Shown here piece after piece: positions 33,916-38,672 of a stretch of DNA of 38,672 nt. How positions within the stretch are numbered: position 1 is the stretch's first letter; each line of letters begins with the position of its first letter. The stretch comes from Candidatus Poribacteria bacterium (lineage in GTDB: Bacteria; Poribacteria; WGA-4E; WGA-3G). The position numbers and the translations under genes were made by a program. Below the pieces are notes generated by a model. The model searched no databases. It was not told the DNA's origin and worked only from the letters and a program-made list of their open reading frames with translations. The stretch is from contig JAJEJA010000123.1 of NCBI GenBank assembly GCA_022828145.1, forward strand, positions 1 through 38,672, read 5' to 3'.

Positions 33916-34788
33916 CTACCCCCGCCAGGCAGTATTAATACTCGTATATCCGTGTGTGTATTGATGAAGGTGCGGCGGTAAATCCTCTAAAAACTTCTTA
34001 CCAACATCAGGAATCTCCCACGGTATATCTATATGATGTGAACGACTGCGAAACCCAATAGCACAAGACAACCTGATGTCGTCAATCTGGTTCGGGAATG
34101 CACCGTGATATGTGCGATGCGCAAAGACAATCATATCGCCAGGATTTGTAAAGAGTGGAACAACCCCCGGCACATCAAAATCTGTGTATGCCTTCTCTTC
34201 TCCACCGACTTTGTAAAATGATCGTTTGTCCGATGTTAGTTTAAACCCTTCAGGACCATCCCAATTCTCTACATGCGAATCCGCAATCACACATAAACCC
34301 CCATGTTCAGGACGCGAACCCGTAATGTAGAACCATTTTCCCGAGGGCCACATGCCACGGTTCAATACATCACCAGAATTCTTGGGTGCCCCCGTCGAGA
34401 ACCCGCACCAATCGGTATGCCATGCCACAGGGTGTGAACCCGGCATCCGAATAATCGCAGCAGAACGATGCACTGTCAATTCATCTGTACCGATCAGATG
34501 CCGATGAATCTTCATAAAAGGTTCATATTCCAGCAGTTGCCAAGCACCTTCACCTATTTCTATCCAGGCATGTCGTGTTGCACTCTGACCACGTTTTAGG
34601 TCTCTATTCGGATCAGTCCCATCAAAAACGGCTTTCTTCAAACGGTCTATCATCTCATCAGGTAAAACATCCTTGATAATTGCAAATCCGTGTGCTTCCA
34701 AACATGTTGACATCTGTGGCAGTTGGTCAAGTTCAAACTGATATGTATAATCAAGTTCCGGTTCTTGAATCTCTAAATAGTGTTGCAT
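33916..34788 (-). CDS. Phytanoyl-CoA dioxygenase (PhyH) family protein
   Basis: 290 residues with the Fe(II)/2-oxoglutarate dioxygenase facial triad: His124 and Asp126 in AWHTDWCG, and a distal His228 in HRTYHGAFPN. Arg239 (DDIRLS) is placed to bind 2-oxoglutarate. The N-terminal 'LEAHGFAIIKDVLPDEMIDRLKKAV' is typical of bacterial PhyH proteins, which hydroxylate a wide range of small molecules; true phytanoyl-CoA is unlikely. No signal peptide. It is convergent with the 2-hydroxyacid dehydrogenase gene with only seven bases between stops, so transcripts probably overlap. It has its own good promoter at 34819-34847. Confidence 0.92.
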   Translation of the reverse strand: MQHYLEIQEPELDYTYQFELDQLPQMSTCLEAHGFAIIKDVLPDEMIDRLKKAVFDGTDPNRDLKRGQSATRHAWIEIGEGAWQLLEYEPFMKIHRHLIGTDELTVHRSAAIIRMPGSHPVAWHTDWCGFSTGAPKNSGDVLNRGMWPSGKWFYITGSRPEHGGLCVIADSHVENWDGPEGFKLTSDKRSFYKVGGEEKAYTDFDVPGVVPLFTNPGDMIVFAHRTYHGAFPNQIDDIRLSCAIGFRSRSHHIDIPWEIPDVGKKFLEDLPPHLHQYTHGYTSINTAWRG

Positions 34789-34818
34789 TTTGAGGAATCC
34801 TTTCGTTATTTATCCCAT

Positions 34819-34847
34819 ATTTTATTGGACAACGCATCTTGTGTCAA
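34819..34847 (-). promoter_or_regulatory. Sigma70-type promoter for the PhyH-like gene
   Basis: On the minus strand, perfect TTGACA (34847-34842), 17-base spacer and TAAAAT (34824-34819), about 30 bases before the ATG. Confidence 0.6.
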
Positions 34848-34867
34848 TCTGATTTTCAGATGACATA

Positions 34868-34980
34868 ATACCATTTCAAATTGAAGTATTGCCTTATTGT
34901 AGCACATTCTGTTAGATTGTGCCGTTTACCGTTTCATATCTAAAAGTCGGTAATGAAAGAAAATCTAATAGAAATGGTAT
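34868..34980. repeat. Inverted-repeat frame around a GCACA/TGTGC hairpin
   Basis: ATACCATTTC (34868-34877) and GAAATGGTAT (34971-34980) are a perfect 10-bp inverted repeat framing a TCT/AGA hairpin copy at 34902-34922. It lies between the divergent promoters of the PhyH-like and NuoEF-like genes and makes up much of the 279-base gap between those genes. It may be another composite element, but the ends are short. Confidence 0.45.
34902..34922. repeat. GCACA/TGTGC hairpin repeat, TCT/AGA type
   Basis: Identical to the copies at 14608 and 32810, with the ATTGTA lead-in. Confidence 0.75.
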
Positions 34981-35021
34981 AACAAAAACATTGACCTTAT
35001 GTTGTAAATCTGATACGCTAA

Positions 35022-35050
35022 TTGACAATTCATATCCGCATACATATATA
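35022..35050 (+). promoter_or_regulatory. Strong sigma70-type promoter for the NuoE-NuoF fusion gene
   Basis: Perfect TTGACA (35022-35027), 17-base spacer and TATATA (35045-35050). Transcription would start near 35057, only about ten bases before the ATG at 35068, so the leader barely covers the GGAGA ribosome site. Confidence 0.65.
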
Positions 35051-35067
35051 AACTTGTGGAGATTTAC

Positions 35068-36732
35068 ATGTCAACAAATGCTGAACTGATTGCCAACTGG
35101 CGCGATGAACCCGCACCATTGCTAAGTGTATTACATGCCTTCCATGATAGAGATGGATTAATCTCAGAAGAGGTATTACGCGATATTTCTGTTGGGCTAC
35201 GCATTCCGCTTGCAGAACTGTTCGGCACATTGACCTTCTATCACCACTTTTCCCAGGAAGCACCCGGACAAAGCGCACCTCGCGTCTGTACTGGACCTGT
35301 CTGTAGGCTGCAAGGAGGTATAGAAATCCTAAACGCCTTAACAGATGACGGCGCAACCGCAATGCCGTGTGCCGGTAGATGCGATGATTGCGTCCCTGTC
35401 ATAAAAGGACATCAGGTATTTACTGGTAAAAACGTAGAGAATCTATCAGTTCAACCCACACCATTACCACCAAAGTATCCTGGCGATAAAGAGGAATGTA
35501 TCTTTGCAGACATACGCGAACAGAACAGGAATACAATAGATGGTTACCAAAAAACTGGAGGATATGGAGCACTCAAAAAATCTATTACATCCCTAACACC
35601 TCAAGAAGTTATTCAAACACTCAAGGATAGCCAACTCGCTGGAAGAGGCGGAGCAGGATTTCCAACCGGAATTAAATGGGAATCGGTTTTAAATGCTCCC
35701 GGACAACCAAAAACTATCGTATGCAATGCCGATGAAGGTGAACCGGGATGCTTCAAGGATAGGGTCATCCTGGATTATGCACCGCACACAATAATAGAAG
35801 GAATGACACTTGCAGCCTACGCAACAGGCGCGACACGAGGATTTATCTATCTACGTTATGAGTACCCTGAAACCCTCAAAATACTTGAGAACGCAATTGC
35901 AGAAGCAGAAAAAGAGAACGTGTTAGGTAAGGATATCCTCAATACGCAATTCAACTTTGATATATACATACGCCGCGGGGCAGGTGCTTATGTCTGTGGG
36001 GAAGAAGGTTCGTTACTAAACAGCTTACAAGGTGAACACCCATTCCCAAGGAACCGTCCCCCATATCCAGTAACCCACGGTTTTGAAAACCTACCAACAG
36101 TCGTAAACAATGTAGAGACGCTCGCAGCAGCGACACAGATACTCAGAAAGGGGGCAGCCTGGTACAAAAGCTTGAGCTATAACCCCGACATTTCAGGAAC
36201 AAAAATCATCAGTCTATCAGGAGACATTCAAAGACCAGGCAACTACGAAGTACCCTTCGGACTACCACTTAAATCATTACTATATGAATGGGCAGGAGGA
36301 CCCTTGCCTGGAAGAAAAATCCAAGCGATCACGACTGCTGGACTATCAGGAGGATTCATCGGAGAGAAAGACCTTGACATAAACATTGATGAACCCAGTT
36401 TCCAGAATGTCGGCGCAATGCTCGGAGCAGGCGGCATCATGGTCTTTGATGACACACGAGATATGATGGATGTTGCCCACAATGCAATGGAGTTCTTTGC
36501 AGAGGAATCTTGTGGGAAATGTTTCCCATGCAGAATCGGCACGCATAGACTCACTGAGTTACTATCTAAACCCTTAAACCAGCAATCTGAAGAGCTCATC
36601 GCTGAAATTGGATCCGTAATGAAGGCAACAAGTGCTTGTGGACTCGGAACCGCCGCACCCAATATAACTGACAGCCTCATGAGAATAATACATCTTAATA
36701 GTAGTAGGCAATCTCCGAGTGCCGTCTCTTAA
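35068..36732 (+). CDS. NuoE-NuoF-type fusion, NAD(P)H-oxidising flavin/iron-sulfur subunit
   Basis: 554 residues from the ATG at 35068; a GTG at 35056 overlaps the GGAGA site. Numbered from the GTG: a NuoE-like [2Fe-2S] domain with Cys78, Cys83, Cys105 and Cys109, then a NuoF-like part with the NADH loop GRGGAGFPTGIKW (197-208), the FMN site NADEGEPGCFKDR (224-236), GAGAYVCGEEGSLLNSLQG (308-326), and a [4Fe-4S] site of Cys486, Cys489, Cys492 and Cys528. Such fusions occur in FdsB of NAD-dependent formate dehydrogenases, HoxF of bidirectional hydrogenases and similar diaphorase subunits. No nuo, hox or fds partner is adjacent. All cofactor residues are intact. The last ten residues overlap a dispersed repeat. 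Confidence 0.92.
   Translation: MSTNAELIANWRDEPAPLLSVLHAFHDRDGLISEEVLRDISVGLRIPLAELFGTLTFYHHFSQEAPGQSAPRVCTGPVCRLQGGIEILNALTDDGATAMPCAGRCDDCVPVIKGHQVFTGKNVENLSVQPTPLPPKYPGDKEECIFADIREQNRNTIDGYQKTGGYGALKKSITSLTPQEVIQTLKDSQLAGRGGAGFPTGIKWESVLNAPGQPKTIVCNADEGEPGCFKDRVILDYAPHTIIEGMTLAAYATGATRGFIYLRYEYPETLKILENAIAEAEKENVLGKDILNTQFNFDIYIRRGAGAYVCGEEGSLLNSLQGEHPFPRNRPPYPVTHGFENLPTVVNNVETLAAATQILRKGAAWYKSLSYNPDISGTKIISLSGDIQRPGNYEVPFGLPLKSLLYEWAGGPLPGRKIQAITTAGLSGGFIGEKDLDINIDEPSFQNVGAMLGAGGIMVFDDTRDMMDVAHNAMEFFAEESCGKCFPCRIGTHRLTELLSKPLNQQSEELIAEIGSVMKATSACGLGTAAPNITDSLMRIIHLNSSRQSPSAVS
36699..36731. repeat. Dispersed repeat covering the 3' end of the NuoEF-type gene
   Basis: TAGTAGTAGGCA (36699-36710) is identical to 27198-27209, and the following GAG-TGCCGTCTCTTA resembles GTG-TGCCGTTCTTA there. 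The repeat encodes the final SSRQSPSAVS and contributes the stop region. Confidence 0.55.
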
Positions 36733-36744
36733 TATAGCTAAAAT

Positions 36745-36773
36745 TTGATATTTACAAGGAATTCTACTATAAT
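36745..36773 (+). promoter_or_regulatory. Sigma70-type promoter for the MFS gene
   Basis: TTGATA (36745-36750), 17-base spacer and perfect TATAAT (36768-36773). Transcription would begin near 36780, about 20 bases before the ATG at 36800, so the MFS gene can be expressed apart from the NuoEF-type gene. Confidence 0.6.
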
Positions 36774-36799
36774 ATGAACACAGGCTTTGATGTGAACTA

Positions 36800-37990
36800 A
36801 TGTGGACGCGCGGTTTCATATCTCTCTGTTGCGTCGTGTTTGTTATTGGACTGATAACAGGTCCATTACAGCTATTCTTTCCAGTCTACGTAGAAAATGT
36901 CCTGGGTGAAAACCCACTTTATGCTGCATTAATACGGGCAATACCAATCGCATTGGGAGGACTAACAGCACTTATCGGTGGCACATTAAGTGATAGATTC
37001 GGACGAAAACCCACACTGCTTATCGGAATGACCGGGGCAATCGTTATAGGCGGACTTTTTAAAACACAAACACCACTGCTAATATGGGGATTCTTGTGTT
37101 ATGAGGGTATCGCATCAGGACTAAAAACTGCAGGAGGACAATCATATCTAATCAGTTCTGTAGCATCAGAACGGTTAGGATTCGCTACAGGATTATACTT
37201 TATCAGCAGAGCATTAGGCAACGCAATCGGAAACGCAATTGCAGGAGAAGTCATTAGCCGATATAGCTATACTGTTTTTGGTAACACAGCGATTGTCTTT
37301 ACAGGTTTGGTCTTTATAGGAGCCTGCTTCTTACTACCGCGAGTTAAATACGACTGTTGGCAGAATACCATCAACCCGCTGCGTAGAAAGCAGAGCATTT
37401 TAAAATCAACGTTAAATATTGAAAAATATCTCAACTTATGTAAACGAAACCAGATACAGATGCTGATCGGTTTACGTGTCTTTCCTACATACTATTGGGG
37501 AACAGTAAACCTATTGATGCCTATTCTGATTAATCGACTCGGCGGAGATAAAGCAACAGGTTATTACGGTATGCTGAGCTTGTTCTTTGCATTTATCTGT
37601 CAATTTGTAACGGGTAGAATCTGTGATAGAGTTGGGCATCGTCTACCTGCTTTCGTGACGAATATGATTGTCACACTTCTGGCATCTGCTTTAATCGTCT
37701 ATCACAACTCATTATTTGCTTTGGGGTTTTACGGGATACTCGGGACAGGTGCAGCCTGGGCACTCTCAACGACTATTCCAAGGTTTATCAACGAATTTAC
37801 TGACGCACATGAGAAAGGACACGGTGTTGGAATCACACATCTTGCTTGGAGTACTGGCTTTCTACTCGGATACGTTGCAAGTGGATTTCTAATAAAAATC
37901 TCTATACACATCCCATTTATTGTTGCAGGTTTTTTCCTGCTCTGTTCAACTTATATAACCTATAAACTATGGCATACAGCCACACATTAG
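36800..37990 (+). CDS. Major facilitator superfamily transporter
   Basis: 396 residues, about 12 membrane helices. The MFS loop 2-3 signature appears as GGTLSDRFGRKP (about 61-72) and a weaker copy in the second half as GRICDRVGHRLP (about 273-284), reflecting the two-fold repeat. A basic cytoplasmic loop separates the halves (about 190-220, 'NPLRRKQSILKSTLN'). The substrate cannot be predicted; the pattern fits drug or small-metabolite efflux MFS proteins. No good ribosome site precedes the ATG. It is followed after six to twelve bases by the small galactose-binding-like gene, so the two are probably co-transcribed. Confidence 0.92.
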   Translation: MWTRGFISLCCVVFVIGLITGPLQLFFPVYVENVLGENPLYAALIRAIPIALGGLTALIGGTLSDRFGRKPTLLIGMTGAIVIGGLFKTQTPLLIWGFLCYEGIASGLKTAGGQSYLISSVASERLGFATGLYFISRALGNAIGNAIAGEVISRYSYTVFGNTAIVFTGLVFIGACFLLPRVKYDCWQNTINPLRRKQSILKSTLNIEKYLNLCKRNQIQMLIGLRVFPTYYWGTVNLLMPILINRLGGDKATGYYGMLSLFFAFICQFVTGRICDRVGHRLPAFVTNMIVTLLASALIVYHNSLFALGFYGILGTGAAWALSTTIPRFINEFTDAHEKGHGVGITHLAWSTGFLLGYVASGFLIKISIHIPFIVAGFFLLCSTYITYKLWHTATH

Positions 37991-38002
37991 AAAGGTATGA
38001 CT

Positions 38003-38530
38003 ATGATTATTGCTGAACTTGATTTAGAAAATGCTGAACATCTTGAACTCACTGACGCACAATGGCGGTTTGCTGCTGGACTCGTCCCGGGCGAACCAAA
38101 TGGGGGTTTGGTTGACCAGATGCCTGAATCACCCGCACGTCTTGCTGACTATGACGATTCGGGTTGGGACATCTGCGAAAATATCCAAGCGATCGTATTA
38201 ACCGGACTATGTTTCGGATGGTACCGAATCACAGTTACTATTCCTGAAACCGTAGATGGAAAATCAGTGGCTGGTTCAAAACTGTGGTTTCATACATGTA
38301 TTGACGACTACGGTGAAGTCTGGGTCAATGGGGATATTGACTTGGCTTTTGGTGAGTCGGGACGCGGGGCTGCATCCGGATTCAATACACCCCAACGAGT
38401 CGTTGTCACTGAAAATGCCGAACCGGGAACAAAGCATGTCATCGCATGCTTGGCAATCAACGGACCACTCGCAAGACCAGGGGGAGGCATATTCCTACGT
38501 TTCGCTAAACTTGAATTTGAACAAGAATAG
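38003..38530 (+). CDS. Small galactose-binding-domain-like (jelly-roll) protein
   Basis: About 175 residues from the ATG at 38003, with AAAGG seven bases upstream; the earlier ATG at 37997 is too close to that site. The sequence is beta-rich and includes 'GWYRITVTIP', 'LWFHTCIDDYGEVWVNG' and a C-terminal 'GGGIFLRFAKLEFE', matching the pattern of the sugar-binding jelly-roll domain seen in glycoside hydrolase family 2 and similar enzymes, where a 'D.YGEVWVNG' hairpin is typical. No catalytic domain and no signal peptide are present, so it is a stand-alone, probably cytoplasmic, binding protein. Its place behind the MFS gene suggests a link to the transported compound. Confidence 0.7.
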   Translation: MIIAELDLENAEHLELTDAQWRFAAGLVPGEPNGGLVDQMPESPARLADYDDSGWDICENIQAIVLTGLCFGWYRITVTIPETVDGKSVAGSKLWFHTCIDDYGEVWVNGDIDLAFGESGRGAASGFNTPQRVVVTENAEPGTKHVIACLAINGPLARPGGGIFLRFAKLEFEQE

Positions 38531-38531
38531 T

Positions 38532-38667
38532 TATAGTGAATTATAGAGATATGTTGACACTTTTTTGTAGGAGCGATCTCCGAATCGCGACTTAACTGAA
38601 AAACAGTCGGGAATCGGAGTTCCCTCCTACATCTCAAAATGTCAAGTTAATTGTAAAATCCACTATA
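38532..38667. mobile_element. MITE-like composite inverted-repeat element
   Basis: TATAGTG (38532-38538) and CACTATA (38661-38667) end long imperfect arms that include TTGACA on the left and TGTCAA on the right. The centre is a second palindrome: GTAGGAGCGATCTCCGAATC on the left faces GATTCGGAG-type sequence and CTCCTAC on the right. The outer arms resemble those of 13023-13136, but the centre is different. It begins one base after the stop of the galactose-binding-like gene. No coding capacity. Confidence 0.65.
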
Positions 38668-38672
38668 AACAC

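Noticed and set aside
36243..36680. Long antisense frame (145 codons) opposite the NuoEF-type gene, and similar ones opposite mutS (16084-16458), the symporter (28150-28527) and M16 copy 2 (8254-8786)
   Set aside because: All lie within strongly supported genes whose motifs are intact; the antisense products have no recognisable domains and odd composition.
36774..36800. Eight-codon leader peptide (ATG at 36774) whose stop overlaps the MFS start
   Set aside because: The best promoter (TTGATA-17-TATAAT) would start transcription near 36780, after this ATG, and no ribosome site precedes it.
1..38672. tRNA, rRNA, complete insertion sequences, prophage genes
   Set aside because: Intergenic stretches were read for cloverleaf ends, conserved rRNA stretches and transposase or phage proteins; none was recognised.

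Overview
The window reads as a chromosome segment of an uncultured bacterium with moderate-to-low GC and standard genetic code. The gene mix resembles Candidatus Poribacteria and related sponge-associated or marine lineages: PQQ-type beta-propeller proteins starting near 'WRGP', a Gfo/Idh/MocA oxidoreductase, a phytanoyl-CoA dioxygenase-like protein, a metzincin with leucine-rich repeats and dockerin repeats, a membrane spermidine-synthase-like protein with TPRs, and many short palindromic repeats between genes. The taxonomic guess is inference; no rRNA or tRNA gene was seen that could settle it.

Layout. Bases 1-883: the probable 3' end of an unknown gene, a hairpin, and an SDR oxidoreductase (+). 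Bases 890-1062: a large inverted repeat and a hairpin. Bases 1084-14446: a minus-strand block. Read in its own direction it holds a PQQ-propeller protein, two small proteins flanking a secreted metzincin-LRR-dockerin protein, two tandem M16C (PreP-like) metalloproteases of about 1000 residues, and two tandem paralogous PQQ-propeller proteins. From 12599 to 2668 the gaps are under 65 bases, so that part looks like one operon for extracellular or envelope protein processing. Bases 14447-15286: a gene-free, repeat-dense region upstream of mutS. Bases 15287-17974: mutS (+). Bases 18018-18986: Gfo/Idh/MocA (-). Bases 19183-33908: a plus-strand run of trmJ-like, AAA ATPase-nuclease, spermidine-synthase-like/TPR, aspS, glutamate-type symporter, AI-2E/PerM-type permease, der and a 2-hydroxyacid dehydrogenase. 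Bases 33916-34788: PhyH-like dioxygenase (-). Bases 35068-38530: a NuoE-NuoF-type fusion, an MFS transporter and a small galactose-binding-like protein (+). The end carries another inverted-repeat element.

Core genes (mutS, trmJ, aspS, der) are scattered among accessory genes without their usual operon partners. Several core or widespread families carry unusual extra parts: AspRS has about 77 extra residues in its anticodon-binding OB domain, the symporter about 130 extra residues in one loop, and the AI-2E-type permease about 350 extra residues with propeller-like repeats between its membrane halves.

The most distinctive non-coding feature is a set of small palindromes. One hairpin family (GCACA...TGTGC stems preceded by TTGTAGCA) has variants whose inner stems change on both sides so that pairing is kept. 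At least two larger inverted-repeat elements (13023-13136 and 38532-38667) appear to share outer arms but carry different inner palindromes, which suggests modular MITE-like elements. No CRISPR array, complete insertion sequence, prophage or tRNA was found.
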